In this document: piece after piece, positions 21,762 to 33,773 of the stretch
Layout: each line of letters opens with the position of its first letter
Position numbering within the stretch: the first letter of the stretch is position 1
Source of the DNA: Dipteris shenzhenensis
Lineage: Eukaryota > Polypodiophyta > Polypodiopsida > Gleicheniales
DNA: 64,000 bases
Assembly (NCBI GenBank): GCA_047967505.1
Contig: CM106541.1
Reading direction: 5' to 3' (one strand)
Translations under genes and position numbers: made by a program
The notes under the pieces: generated by a model
What the model saw: only the letters and a program-made list of their open reading frames with translations
What the model was told of the DNA's origin: nothing
Database searches by the model: none

Positions 21762-23954
21762 ATGCCGCTTCTTGGAACAACATCTCCCCCTGCCAGGATC
21801 ATCGATTTCGGTCGACATTTCGGCCACCTTCTAGGCTTGCTTCCTCTTTGTTGCTTCTCCTTCAACTCTCAAGATTTCGCTTGGCAGGAGTTAGACAGCC
21901 TCTCGGATTATTTCTTCATTTCCTCCGCTTCGAGATCGTCGCAAGAAGCAGGCTCATTCTTAGTGGAGGATTCCTCATCGCACATTGGGTGTGGCCTGAC
22001 GAACGCGGACCTTGATCGATTAGACCGCTCGGGCATCGCCTCTGTCTTGAAAAGGCGCATCTCTCTCTCAGACGGAAGGCGCATTCATGCGCTTATTATC
22101 AGAAGTGAACTGCAGGGTGATACATTCTTAGAAAACCTTTTGATAGGCATCTATCGCAAATGGGGAGCAGTCCAAGATGCACGCTTGGTGTTCAATGGTA
22201 TGGAGCGACGCACCGTAGCCTCCTGGAATTCCATGATCGCTACGTACTCCCAGCATGGCCGCGGCAAAGAGGCCCTTGACCTTTATTTAAGAATGCAGCA
22301 GCAAGGCGTCCAGCCCAATCGGTTCACGTTTATAAGCGCTCTGGGAGCGTGTGCAATGCTAACAGCCCTTGAAGAGGGGAAGGAAATTCATTCCCTCATT
22401 ATAGACAGCGGGGTTGAGTCCGATGTCGTTGTTGGGACTGCCCTTCTTAATTTTTACATGAAGTGTGGGGCTCTGGTGAACGCACGGTCGGTTTTTGACA
22501 AAGTGCATGAACGTGACGTGGTTTTCTGGACGGCTATGATCGTAGCATACACTCAGCATGGCCTTGGCGAGGAGGCTCTTAAGCTCTTTCGACAAATGCA
22601 GCAGCAAGGTTTGAAGCCGGATGGGATTTCTTTCATCGGTATATTAGGGGCTTGTGATTATCCAGCGGCTTTAGTAGCCGGTAGGGCCATCCATACAAGT
22701 ATTGTAGACAGTGGATTCGAGTCAAATGGTGTTCTGGGAACGGCGCTTGTAAGCATGTACCACAAGTGTGCAGCCTTGGACGATGCACGGTCTGTGTTTA
22801 ATGATATGGGCAAGCGGGACGTGGTCTCCTGGACCGCCATGATAATGGCATACTCGGAATGTGGTTATTGGAAGGACGCATTAGATCTGTTTCGACAAAT
22901 GCAACGTCAGGGAGTCAAGCCAAACAAGATTACTTTCGTCAGTGTCTTGGGGACATGTGCCAGCCCAGAAGCCCTACCAGAGGGTAAGTCAATACACGCA
23001 AGCATTGTAGATAGGGGGTTTGAGTCAGATGTCGTTGTTGGCACTGCCCTTATCAACATGTACAGCAAGTGTGGGGCATTGGAATTAGCTCGCGTGGTTT
23101 TTTACAGGATTGCCCAATATGATACAGCCTCCTGGAATGCTATGATAGCAGCTTATGCCCAGCACAGGGAGGGTAAAGAAGCCTTCAATTTCTTTGGCCA
23201 GATGAAGCAACAAGGCATCGAGCCAGACCAGATCACATTTAGCAGTGTATTGGGAGCATGTGCAGGCCCAGCAGATCTAGCAGAAGGTAAGGCAGTCCAT
23301 GCAAGCATTGTAGGTGGTCGATTTGAATCAAACGTTGTGGTGGGAAATGCCCTCGTCAATATGTACGGCAAGTGTGGGGTTTTGGAGGGTGCATACAACG
23401 TGTTCGACCAAATGCACCGATATGATGTTGTCTCCTGGAATGCCATGATTGCCTCACATTCACAGCATGGCCATGGCAAGGAGGCCCTTCAGGTGTTCAG
23501 AAGCATGCAGCAGGATGGCGTAGAACCAGACGAGCTCACCTTTCTCAGCCTTATCTCCGCTTGTAGCCATGGAGGCCTGGTGGCTGAGGGCCACCAACTC
23601 TTTGTTTCAATGGTGGAGTACAACATCATGCCAACTTTGGGTCATTATTGCTGCATGGTAGATCTTCTTGGGCGGGCAGGGCATCTTGAGGATGCAGAGC
23701 GCATGATTAATGGAATGCCATTTGATCCTGATGTTGTGATGTTGATGACTTTGCTTGGTGCATGCAGGATGCACATGGATGTGGAGAGATTTGAGCGCAT
23801 TGCCAGTCACATATTATACTTGGATCCACAATATACCAGCACATATGTTCTTCTTTCAAATATGTATGCTGCACAGGGGAGGTGGGATGATGTAGAAGAA
23901 ATGAGAAAAGCTATGTGTGAAAGAGGTTTGAATAAGCCGTCAGAGGAATATTAA
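21762..23954 (+). CDS. PLS-class pentatricopeptide repeat protein, truncated E region, no DYW domain
   Basis: The protein has 730 residues from ATG 21762 (MPLLGTTSPPAR). PPR proteins of this class bind organellar RNA sequence-specifically, usually for C-to-U editing. Residues 1-60 are Ser/Arg-containing and could be an organelle-targeting sequence. From about 100 onward there are five blocks of about 101 residues in P-L-S order. Each carries a variant of WNAMIAAYAQHG, EALxLFRxMQQxGVxPD, TFxSVLGACA, GKxIHxSIVDxGFES and NMYxKCGALxxAR. The last block is followed by an E1-like motif (LMTLLGACRMHMDVER ... YVLLSNMYAAQGRWDDVEEM). The protein stops after RGLNKPSEEY, before the usual conserved E2 end, with no DYW deaminase. 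It is a single exon with no frame break, the only gene here that looks intact and host-derived. Confidence 0.93.
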   Translation: MPLLGTTSPPARIIDFGRHFGHLLGLLPLCCFSFNSQDFAWQELDSLSDYFFISSASRSSQEAGSFLVEDSSSHIGCGLTNADLDRLDRSGIASVLKRRISLSDGRRIHALIIRSELQGDTFLENLLIGIYRKWGAVQDARLVFNGMERRTVASWNSMIATYSQHGRGKEALDLYLRMQQQGVQPNRFTFISALGACAMLTALEEGKEIHSLIIDSGVESDVVVGTALLNFYMKCGALVNARSVFDKVHERDVVFWTAMIVAYTQHGLGEEALKLFRQMQQQGLKPDGISFIGILGACDYPAALVAGRAIHTSIVDSGFESNGVLGTALVSMYHKCAALDDARSVFNDMGKRDVVSWTAMIMAYSECGYWKDALDLFRQMQRQGVKPNKITFVSVLGTCASPEALPEGKSIHASIVDRGFESDVVVGTALINMYSKCGALELARVVFYRIAQYDTASWNAMIAAYAQHREGKEAFNFFGQMKQQGIEPDQITFSSVLGACAGPADLAEGKAVHASIVGGRFESNVVVGNALVNMYGKCGVLEGAYNVFDQMHRYDVVSWNAMIASHSQHGHGKEALQVFRSMQQDGVEPDELTFLSLISACSHGGLVAEGHQLFVSMVEYNIMPTLGHYCCMVDLLGRAGHLEDAERMINGMPFDPDVVMLMTLLGACRMHMDVERFERIASHILYLDPQYTSTYVLLSNMYAAQGRWDDVEEMRKAMCERGLNKPSEEY

Positions 23955-26014
23955 CATGGATGATTAGGGCCACATGCCAGTGCTGGAGAACAGCCACAGC
24001 AAAATAAGCAGCACATTAGGCTCTCATGTGGTTGCTAAATGAGGAGCTGACTGCCAGCAGAGCGGCCAGCCCATGATAAGGCCTGCAACAGGCCGATCGA
24101 CTTAACCTGGTTGCTCAGCTGTGCAACAGGATCGGTCACCTGTTTGGCCACATTGCAGGGCAGCCAGCCAACATTCAGGCAGTCTCTGCCCTGTCAGCAG
24201 CAGCCCGAAAGGCCTCTGAAAGGGCACTCAATCCCCTCATATGAGTAGACCTATGGAGCAGCATATCCAGCAATTGAAGCAGCAGCATCGCTTTAAAACC
24301 AGCCTAATGGGAGAGTAGCAAGGCCTCCACAGCAGGCGTGAGCCCATGAAAAAGGCAAATCCACAGCAGCTGGGCAAGCAGCCATCAGTGATGTTCTGTG
24401 TGTGTGTGTGTGTGTGTGGTGCGCACAGGGGACGATTTCTCTCAGCTTATGCAAGTTTTCTGCTGTTACTAGCATCAGTAATCAGCGCTTGCATGCATGG
24501 GGATGAGCAGGTCTTGTGCTTTGTTATAAATATACAAGACAAAAGAGGCCAAGTTTGCAAAATCAATGATTCATATCGTAAGCAGCAAAGGATGGAGTGC
24601 TTTGTTGTCACAATGAGTGATTAGCACAACTTTTGGAACTACCCTCTGCATTACCAAGAATCTGCAGGTGTACCCTGGTTCCAACAGGGCCATAGAAGGT
24701 ATCTATAAAATGTTTGAACATTTGTGGGATGCGAATTGGTCCCATCCTTTCAGACTAGGGTTTGTTCATGAGCGTGATGGGCACACCTATGAAAAGTATC
24801 ACCAACCAAGATTTTTGTGCTCTTGGATGGTGTGAAAGTCTTTCAACGATTTCAGGCTCCAGACTGCTGCCTCTTGGAGTTCGCCTTGTTTTGCTGACCT
24901 ACAAGGCAATAGCCTAGTGATAATGGGGACACATGCCTATGCAAAGAGATCATAAGCCCTTAGCCATCTTAAAAGTCCACGGTACCCAAGGTGGAGAAAT
25001 TATATACCTTGCCTTGCTCAACCCACTGGTTGGATGCAGGTTTAACATTTAAACTTCACAACATACAACAGTCTTGGCTTTGTACAGACACCCCTGCCTT
25101 GAAGACATGACCTTGCGAATTTCAAGTCCAGCTCTGTTGTAATAATTAACAGATCTAGTTGAACAGATCTATAATTAACCAACCAGATCTGTACGGCCGA
25201 CAACTGCTGCTCCAGCTGCCTGCTTCTGGCCTCTGCCGACCTGCTGCAGGCCTATAAGTTGGCCCTGGCAGCCCTTGTTGGCTGCCTCTTCTGCTGGCCC
25301 TGCTGCCCTCTTCATTGAATCTTGTGGTGGCCCTGCAGAAGCCTTTAGATATTGCTCATGTGGCAGGCTACATTGCTGTCCACATGGCAGCGACCTCATA
25401 CTCTCTTTCTCTCTCTGTTCAGGCCCTGTGGCCTCTTCATCCTCGACCTGGTGGCCTCTCTCAGATTCCCGTTCTTGCTGCAGGTCATCCTTCCCCATGT
25501 CCTTCTCATTTGGGGGCTCTCAGGTGTGGAGATGACTCCCCATTTCCAACATTTTGTCTCGTATGTCAGGTGGTAAGAATGTGGAGGAAAGATCTTGCTG
25601 TAAAGTTCCGGTGTGAGAATTCCCAAGATTTGAATATGACCAGCGTAGAAGAAGGTTGCAGCTTTCTCTATGGTGGTATCGTTTGTGTAATCCTGAAAGA
25701 GTTTGTCTTCTGGCAATTTGGCAATCAATCAAAGTGTAGCAGCTTCTACTATATTGAGCGGATTGCTTCAAGAGTTTACACAATTAAGCTACATGATACT
25801 TGAGCTAGATTTGATACTGTGGATCATAAAGAAACTTGCTAGCTGCAAGCAATATGATAGGGTATGTAAAGACTGTGCACCACTATGAAGTTGAATCTAC
25901 CTTTTCTCTGTATTCTTCTCCATCTGAAGTTTTATTGCCGCACTAGAAAGTCGTAAGTCGTTGAGAAATTTTAGCAAGTTGTGACAGCTTGTGTCTCTTC
26001 TGCAGGCATTAATC
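23955..26014. other. PPR downstream region, no recognisable gene
   Basis: CAG/CTG-rich sequence at 23990-24350 precedes a (gt)n tract at about 24398-24418. Short frames such as 24617-24835 and 25315-25803 show no family I know, and nothing in the window duplicates them. No DYW-domain remnant is visible downstream of the PPR stop in the frames I read. Confidence 0.5.
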
Positions 26015-26467
26015 TGTTAAATTACACGGCGCAGCGGAACAGAAACTGAACAAAGAATAGAGAGTACACAACAAACTGAAGATGAACAAAATTTTTCTTC
26101 AATACTGATGTAGTACAGATGATGGCTCCGTCCACCCATGCGCTCCCACAGTGGAGCTTAGATGGCGATCTAGACAGATACTAGGTGAAGAGCTACTAGT
26201 TGGAAGATCTCTGCTGTGATCTGAATTGATATGATACAATGGATTGGGGAGGTCGCCTCTTTATAGCTATGAAGGTGGTAGTCGGATTAACGTAGTCGGT
26301 GGAGTCAACCAATCGACCTAGTCGGTGGAGCCGACTAGTCAACTTAGTCGGTGGAACTGACTAGTCGTTCATGGAATATTCAGAAAATGTTTCCTATACC
26401 ATCGCCTCGGGGGCTCTCGCCTCCGAATCCCCACCAGGGGGACCGTTGGCTCCTTTGGGATCCCTCA
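26015..26467 (-). repeat. Probable LTR on the minus strand
   Basis: On the minus strand the sequence contains a TATA-like gctataaagagg near 26260, then a transcript-like stretch ending ccgtgtaatttaaca, a typical LTR end in TTAACA. Upstream of the TATA box four copies of agtcggtgga-like units lie at 26280-26362. It directly follows the Gypsy 3'-end repeat at 26468-26692. This matches a 3' UTR followed by an LTR, and may show what the LTR of Gypsy-A looks like. The outer limit at 26467 is not resolved. Confidence 0.5.
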
Positions 26468-26692
26468 GTTGGGGGCCAGTTGGCCCCCCTCAGGTCTTAG
26501 CAAGAATAAGGGGCTTCCACATAATCACCTTTCTACCATCAACGGTCTCATTGATAGACCTTATCTGATATGCAAGTCAGAATTCATCCAGTGTCTTGGG
26601 TTCACACATGGCTTCTCCTCATATAGGAGGCCTTATAACTTGAGTACCTTGGACCACTGGTGGTTACCAGAAGGGTGGGGCATTGAGAATAT
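26468..26692 (-). repeat. Gypsy 3'-end repeat, copy 2
   Basis: It matches 1-310 over blocks such as tctcattgatagacct and ggaccactggtggtta. Here it is not attached to any integrase sequence, so it is a severed 3' end. Confidence 0.75.
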
Positions 26693-27369
26693 CTAGCATA
26701 ATCCTTCTACTGCTTTGGAGAATGTGGCATGCTTCAACCCTCTGTAACCGGCCTTTGATCACAAAGGGCAGTGTAACTGTCTCTACTATCTCACAAAATT
26801 GAAAATACAGTCAAGTTGAAACATTGCGATTGTTCACAAACAGAACTCAGAGCATAAAACTTCACTGCATAGCATCATTGAACCATTTAAGACAAGGAAG
26901 GCTAGAATGCCCCTACTGAGAAGCATGAAGAGTAACACCTGTTGGCCCCAACACGTGGCGCTCCTTGTAGTATTTATTTATTTTTTGCAAAAAAGAGACT
27001 TCTATTAAGTAAGAAAGGAACTCGCTAGAGCAAGCTCTGTGCGGAAATACAACATGCTAAGCATGTAATAAAAAAGACCTCAGATTACTGGTTAGCTCAA
27101 ATTACAAAGGGACTTCCTTCAAGAGCTCACCCGTAGGTGCAACCCAATACAATGCCAACCCGTGGTTGTGCTAGTGACCAACTTCCAGTGCTATTCCATT
27201 GGTTCCTTTCAGTAGTCATGCATAACACGAGTTGAACAACCTGACAGCATGCCAAGCAATGCATTCACACATATCCAAGCCATTACTGAGCCCAAGGCTA
27301 GCCATTGCACCCCCAGGAAGAGAGTATCACAACCAGTGTCCCAATCCTCTCCCGGGTCAACGGCAGGGC
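26693..27369. other. No recognisable gene
   Basis: A low-complexity stretch with tttatttattttttgcaaaaaa lies near 26975. The remainder matches nothing else in the window. Confidence 0.5.
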
Positions 27370-28166
27370 ATCCAACCTTGCAGAAACCGAGTAGGAATGA
27401 CAGTAGCATAGAGTAGAAAGACAGCAAATTTTGGTAGGAGGGAGCTGCCTTTGAGTGACTTCCAACACCAGAAAAGATCAGAATAGAGAGGGTTTAGCAA
27501 GCTGAAACAGATCTGCCATGTTTTCGACCACCAGAATGGTGATTCTAGTCCACCGGCAACTCCATTTTCAGTGCGCCTTGCACCAGGCAGGAGCAGGAAG
27601 AGAGGCGTCCAAGAATATGGGTTCTGAATCAAGAAAGGAAGACTTTGTCGTGAAGAAAGTCGAGAAAAGCTTCAAAAGTGGTCCAGAATGGAGGCGTCCA
27701 GGTCCAGAAAGCATGCCAGCAGCAGGAAACACCAAGGGGAGGAGAACTGTCGCGAAGAAAGCTTCAAAATCCACTTCAGCCAGCAAGAGAGGAGCCGTAA
27801 AAATCCCTAGAATGAGGCTGCCCTGGTAGGGGAGAAGACTCAAAACAGCAAGGAAGGGCTCCAGGGCCTTCCAGGGGCTTCTAGGGGGTGCCACAAGGCA
27901 AGCAGATAAGCCTCACGTAGACACATGTACAAAATGAGGCGTGGGATTTTACTGCCCCTAGGGGGTCAAATGGCACACCATGACCCTAATGCTTGGGAAC
28001 CAATGACCCTAGTTTGTAGGATCTCTAGGGGGTTTTAAAGAATGACCCCACTGAACCAAACCAATGACCTTAGAAATTGAAACCACTCTAATAGCACTAG
28101 GAGTTGCACTTATTGCACATACCTTTTGGGCATTAACTATGGCCCCTAGCTTGGTACCCTAGGCTA
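27370..28166 (-). repeat. Inverted repeat, left arm (Copia-C leader type)
   Basis: The reverse complement of this arm matches 33774-34650 end to end, from tagcctagggtac to tttctgcaaggttggat. The right arm carries an extra segment of about 80 bases. The shared region includes blocks such as cattagggtcatggtgtgcc. At the inner end both arms stop at the same place, but only the right arm continues into pol coding sequence. Confidence 0.85.
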
Positions 28167-28289
28167 CCACCATGTCCCTGTGACATACCCACCTTTTAAA
28201 ACAGCAAACTATCTTGTTTGCTGTCCCAAAATTACAGCAAATAGAAAAGGGTGTCACAATAAGCATAAACAGCCCATAATCAATAGTAG

Positions 28290-30506
28290 TACATCACATG
28301 AAGTACCAAAAATACAATGTACATACAGCAGGACTACAGATCCATCTGCATGTTCCTGATTTAAAAAGAAAATTAATTTTAGCAAGACAATTGGATAATG
28401 AAGGTTGCACAACCACATTTGCAAAAAATTTATGGAAGGTCACCAAAGGGTCAATGGTAATAGCAAAAGGATCCAAGGTAGGTGCCTTGTACTTATGTAC
28501 CGGTAATGCTCACTCCTTTATTGCTTTAGCTTCTACAGGAGCAGATACAACTCTATGGCATCATAGGCTTGGACACATGAGTGAGAAGGGGATGCAGATT
28601 CTTTACTCAAGAAAGTTGTTGCTAAGTTTGAAGCAGGTTGATTTAGATTTTTGTGAGAACTATGTTTATGGAAAACAGAAGAGAGTCAGATTTCTCAGAG
28701 GTGGGAAAGAACAGAAGAGAAAAAAGTTAGAGCTTGTGCATACAGATGTATGGGGTCTTGCTGATGTATCATCTCTTGGTGGTTGTCACTATTATGTTAC
28801 TTTTATTAACGGTGCAACTAGAAAAACTTGGGTTATTGCATTCAAAGAAAATATGATGTCTTTGAAACTTTTAAGAAATGGAAAGCTTTGGCTAAAAAAT
28901 GAGGTAGGAAAGAAGTTGAAGGCTCTCAGATATGGTAATGGAGGTCAATACTACAACAAAGAGTTTGATAGTTACTGTTTATACAATGGAATCCGTATAG
29001 AGAGAAGACAACTCCAAGAATGCCACAAGAAAATCATGTGCTAGAGAGGATAAATAGAACAATCATGGAGCGTGCAAGGAGCATGAGACTACTTTGGGCT
29101 CAAGTAATGAATACAACTGTTTACTTGATAAATAGATCGCATTCAAGTTCCTTAGATGGTGGCATTCCAGAAGAGGCATGGACAAGTAAAAAGATTAGCT
29201 ATTCTTCTCTGAAGGTTTTTGGTTGTGAAGCATTTGTCCATGTTGGTAAGGAATTAAGAACAAAGCTTGAGGCAAAATCCAAGAAGACCACCTTTATTTG
29301 ATATGGAGGTAGTGAGTTTGGTTATCATTTGTGGGATTATGAAAGTAACAAAATCATCAGGAGTAGAGATGTTGTATTCAATAAGATTGTTACGTATAAA
29401 GATCACTTGCAGAAAAGGAAGAAAGAAAATGTAGACACAGAATACACAACTCTTGATGAAATCACAGGAGATGAAATTCCAAAGGTTGAAGAAAATTAGA
29501 ATGTGGAGCAACAGCAGCAAGAACCTCAAATTTCTCCAGGTGTACTTAGAAGGTCTGTGAGGGTAAGTAGACTACCTGATCGATTTTTTTCTTCTTTTAA
29601 TTATGTTTTATTGAGTGATTTTGGTGAACCAGAAACGTATAAAGAAGCAATGCACGCAGAATCTAAAAAGGACTGGGAGCAAGGCATGGAAGAGAAAATT
29701 GAGTGTACAAAACCAGACTTGGGACCTAGTTTGCTTACGTATAGGAAAAATAACATTGCAAAATAAATGGATTTACAGGGTGAAGGAAGAAGACGGAGGA
29801 AAAAGGAGATACAAGGCAAGGCTTGTTGTAAAGGGGTTTGCACAGAAGAAAGGTATAGACTTTGATGAATATTATCTCATGTTGTTAAAATGACTTCAAT
29901 CAGAATTATTCTAAGTCTTGTGGTTGTAGAAGACTTGCATCTTGAACAATTGGATGTAAAGACAACATTTCTTCATCATGGGGATCTAGAGGAAGAGATT
30001 TATATGCAGCAACCACACAGGGATATGAGGTCAAAGGAAACAAGGAATCGGTATGCAAGTTGAAGAAAAGTCTGTATGGTTTAAAGCAAGCTTCAAGGCA
30101 ATGGTATTTGAAGTTTGACAGGTTTATGGCAGAACATGGCTTTAATAGATATTATTCAAACCACTGTGTTTATCCTCAGAGCATGGGAAGAAGCAAGAAA
30201 ATTGCAGCTTGTTTAGTCATAGCCAGAGTGCTATTCATCGTGCAAAGAATTCAGCCTTTCATTAAAGAACCAAACATATACAACTCAGATATCATTTCAT
30301 CTGATCTGCTTTGGAGGATGGACAATTGAAGCTGGAAAAGATACACACTAGCTAGAATCCTGCAGACATGTTGACTAAGGTGGTAATTAGGGAGAGGTTG
30401 AGCTCTTGTTCAATTTGAATTGGTCTTCAAGAATGAAGAACAATATGAGGGACAACCAGATCCAAAGAATTTCAGTGAGTATATGATCAGTCTCCAAGTG
30501 AGAGAT
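28290..30506 (+). pseudogene. Copia-D pol (Tork-like), broken
   Basis: The protein order is the end of protease (HVPDLKRKLILARQLDNEG); GAG-pre-integrase zinc finger WHHRLGHMSEKGM with FCENYVYGKQ, where the last zinc Cys has become Tyr; integrase core HTDVWGLADV and ALRYGNGGQYYN; RT start KTDLGP-like text and NKWIYRVKEEDG; MKKSLYGLKQASRQWY; and the last RNase H residues NPADMLTKVV at about 30360. The RT catalytic region and most of RNase H are deleted between about 30175 and 30205. Many stops and shifts are present. The sequence tctccaagtgagagat just before 30507 is the polypurine context usual for Tork-type elements. Confidence 0.85.
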
Positions 30507-30650
30507 TGTTGTATGTGGAGCTTTGATCCTTTTATTCAAAGATTATTTTTTGCCGTGCTTTGGACCCAAGCATGCTTATACCCATTCCATGAAGGGGGGG
30601 TAGGGAAGAGCAATGCCCCCCCTAGGACATCACCAGGGGGTTCCAAGGGG
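30507..30650 (+). repeat. Copia-D 3' LTR, truncated
   Basis: It starts tgttgtatgtggagc and matches the reverse complement of 36290-36419 through catgaagggggg and cctaggacatcac. It is cut at about 30650 where other sequence begins. Confidence 0.75.
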
Positions 30651-30685
30651 GACCGGCGACATGCATTAGGCTTCTCTTGACGAGG

Positions 30686-31489
30686 GATCAAGAAGGATGA
30701 CTAGACCCAATAGTTCGCTCTTCTATTGACTAATGCTTTTGTCATTCGAGAAAGATGGATTATGGATCATGAAGAATGTCTGTGGATCAAGAAGGATGAC
30801 TAGACTCAATAGCTCACGCTTCTATTCGCTAGTGCTTTTGTCAAGAAAGATAGATCATGGATCATGGAAGATGTTTGTGGACTATAGGAAAATAAAGAAG
30901 AAGACCATCAAGAACCGCTTTCCAATCCCATGGATTGACGAGATTCTAGATAGTTTGAAGAGACCCAAAATTTTCAAGAGAATAGACCTCAAGAGTGGAT
31001 ACCATCAGGTCCAAATTGTCCTCAAGACATCCAAAAAACAACCTTTCAGACAACATAATAACTTTATGAATACTCTGTAGTTTCCTTTGGATTCAATAAT
31101 GTACCCGCTATATTCAACCATATTTAGAAACGCTCTTTGATGACATCATAGTGTTTAATAAGATGAAGAGGAGCACAGAGAACATGACCGGCTGTTAATT
31201 AATGCCAAGGAAAGCGAGGTCTACCTTTTGGAGATACAATTTTTGGGACATATCATTTATTACAAAGAGATCAAACGGATCCTAATAAATTGAAGGTGAT
31301 TATTGAATGGCCTGATTTGAAGACAATAAATGAGTTCATATCATTTCTTAGGTCATGCTCATACTACAAGAGGTTTATACATCATTTGTTCACAAGGCAT
31401 AGATTAAAAAAATTTAGCAATTAAAGAAGTCTCTAACATCAGTAATTGTCCTATTGATGCCTGACTTGCAAGACTTCTTTGTATTTCCC
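30686..31489 (+). pseudogene. Second Gypsy family: RT fragment
   Basis: The fragment shows RT motifs MFVDYRKIKKKTIKNRFPIP, IFKRIDLKSGYHQVQI, EIQFLGHII and the connection start LKKSLTSVIVLLMPDLQ. These are clearly Ty3/Gypsy but differ from Gypsy-A and Gypsy-B. The catalytic region reads as debris. A direct duplication of about 100 bases (gatcaagaaggatgactaga at 30687 and 30788) lies at its start. No gag, integrase or LTR accompanies it. Confidence 0.75.
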
Positions 31490-33000
31490 ATAGTTTTGCG
31501 GGAAAGGCTTGCGTGAAGTGTATGATACATCAATAAATTGCTTTCCTCTTGTTCTTAACCCCCTGTGTTGCAACTCGTAATGTGACTGGTAGTTTATATA
31601 TTTATTGAGTGCTTGAGCCTGAAATCCGCTTGAGATGGTGCTCTTTTCCCGTGCTCTTCAGCCCATTTACAGATTTTCCACTCGAGCATAGTACCATATA
31701 GTTATGCCATTAAACTGCTTCCCATGATCGTCTCCTCCTATGCGGATCAGTATGATTTCATTGAGTTGCTACTCCATAGCGAAATATACCAAAGCGCTAT
31801 TTATTAGCACAGTGAGCATCTCTTTTGTCTTGTCTCCTCCCCATTTCAGCATCTCTACTACTATCCCTCAAGAATCTGGGGCCTTCCTCTTTCTGTGTTA
31901 AAACCTTCTGTGGCTTTGATGGAGAAACATTGCTTGGCCTGCTCTCCTCCTTTCTCATAGAGGTCCTTGACAAACCATATCATGTCTTCCCATGCCACTT
32001 TCCCTCCCTGTGATTTGTTTCCATGTAGCTTTTGGAAAAACTTTCTCAGATTCTTTTAAGCTCTTCAAAATGCTGGGTAATCTCTCTTCTTTCTTCTTAC
32101 AAGTTGCTTGTATGCCCTTTCCCTTTCGTTTTTTCCTGCTGTGTTGGCTACTTTCCACAATTTGTTTTCTGTTTTGCATTCTTCATCATACCAACTATTG
32201 CAAAGCATCCCTTTGTTTCTTCCTGTGCACTTTGGAAAGCATTTGTGGCTATTTTCTGCATAATTTACGTCATGCGCTTATTCACCCTCTTGCAAGTGTG
32301 CTAGGATATTGCCTTTTCTATTTCTTGCTCATATAAGTGAGCCTGTTTGTAGTCCGTCCTCAATCGTGGGGGTGCTACATATTTCTATTTATCTACAGCT
32401 AGTTGTGTCCTTTCGATCCGGGGAGACAAGGCCATGCAGTTGGATTCCAATGTTTCTTCATCAATCCTGAGGTACTTCATGATATAGCTTGTGAAGGGGC
32501 TTATAATTGTGTAGTCAATTACATTTGGGGTTTTGCATGTGTAGCCTCCTGTGTCATTGAAAAACTGAGTGCCATTTCATATTTGAAGTCCGAAACACCC
32601 ACAAAGGGTGAGTTAACTGTTTTCCCATAAGGGTGGTTTCTCTAACATCTTCTGACGTCTTCGTTCAGCCCTGCCTTTCTAGTCATGTTGCTCTTTGACA
32701 GATGCGGTGATTTCATCCCTCTTGCTACTAACCAAGTTATTAGGGTGGTTACAATGTCTTGGTCCGTTCCTCCCCCTCTTAGAGCCATGCATATTCAATT
32801 TACTGTCCACTGCTTGAACTTTATGTTCCATTGAGCTTACCTTGGCATTCCTTGCATTGATCTTCTCCTCTACTACATGCAGCCTCTGAAACATCTCCTT
32901 GATGGTTTCTTTTAAATCCATTATCTCATTTGCTAGTTCTTGATTTTGTGCTTTTAAATCTGTATTTTCCGATTCTTTTCCAGATCTATAGGCTCTAGGA
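31490..33000 (-). pseudogene. LINE (non-LTR retrotransposon) fragment
   Basis: On the minus strand, starting at about 33000, there is a coiled-coil-like segment (ESENTDLKAQNQELANEI, then MFQRLHVVEEKINARN). An endonuclease C-terminus follows at 32330-32620 (NVIDYTIISPF, where LINE endonucleases have a VIDY...SP pattern before SDH). Then comes an RT N-terminal part at 31490-32180 with DLYEKGGEQ, VEMLKWGGDKTKE, KWAEEHGKRAPSQADFRLKH and a weak FTQAF. The LINE order endonuclease then RT is kept, with numerous frame breaks. The 5' segment may be ORF1 or a linker. The join to the Gypsy fragment near 31490 is approximate. Confidence 0.7.
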
Positions 33001-33773
33001 TAGGGTTGTTAAGATATTTCATTTTGCCTTTGGAGTGAGCAGCTCTATAAGGCACCCGTTGATTTTTGTGGGGAGCTTGTCTGTGAGGCATCTATTAATT
33101 TCTGCAGGGACTCTCAGGAGTGCCGCTGACATGTCTACCATACTGAAGGGCCTATGCGTGTCTTAGCAAGCTGGACACCACCTATGCCTCAACCCCAACG
33201 CTATCAGTCGAATAGGGCTATCTATCTAATTGTGGCAAAGGCATGGGCCTAGGCGTCGCTCAGCAACCCGAACACCAAACCAGTACGAACAGCAGGGGGT
33301 AGGGCCTTCTTCAAATTCAAGATCCACGTCCTTCTTTGTATGTTTGCATTAGGGGCTTGGTCAACCCCCCGATATCAAGAAGCAACTGTTGCTGCTGTGG
33401 AAGTCCTCGCAAAGGCTGTGCCCAACAATTAGACCTCCTACAGTGTTGACTCGCGCTGTTTGGAGGCTTGCACCACTCTACTGTCTTGGCTTGTGCTACC
33501 TGTCTTGCACTTATGAAGCTGTGTGAAATGTTTCCATCACGTCTGGTTCGTCCTTTGCATGCCCTATAGGAGCTGTAGGAGTTGTATCTGATTTGGCATC
33601 GTGTACACTATGGGAGCTTGTAGAGCAATCCTTTGGGGTAGGATAGGGAGAAGCAGTATGAGTGGCAGACGGGGAAAGTGGGATAGGGGCAGTTCCTGCA
33701 GAACGAGGAGAGAGAGAGAGAGAGAGAGAGTGTTTGGTGATGGTGAAGTGTTTAAACTAACTGTCACTGAATT
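33001..33773. other. No recognisable gene; short (ga)n run
   Basis: A (ga)n run of about 22 bases lies at 33708-33730. The flanking sequence matches nothing else in the window and shows no protein family I know. Confidence 0.5.

Noticed and set aside
21440-21783. Open frames across the CA-rich tract before the PPR gene
   Set aside because: Low-complexity His/Thr or Cys/Val repeats from the microsatellite on both strands.
22359-23810. Minus-strand open frames within the PPR gene
   Set aside because: Shadow frames of a well-supported plus-strand coding sequence.
24397-24624. Small Cys/Val-rich peptide gene
   Set aside because: It is driven by the (GT)n microsatellite, with no supporting context.
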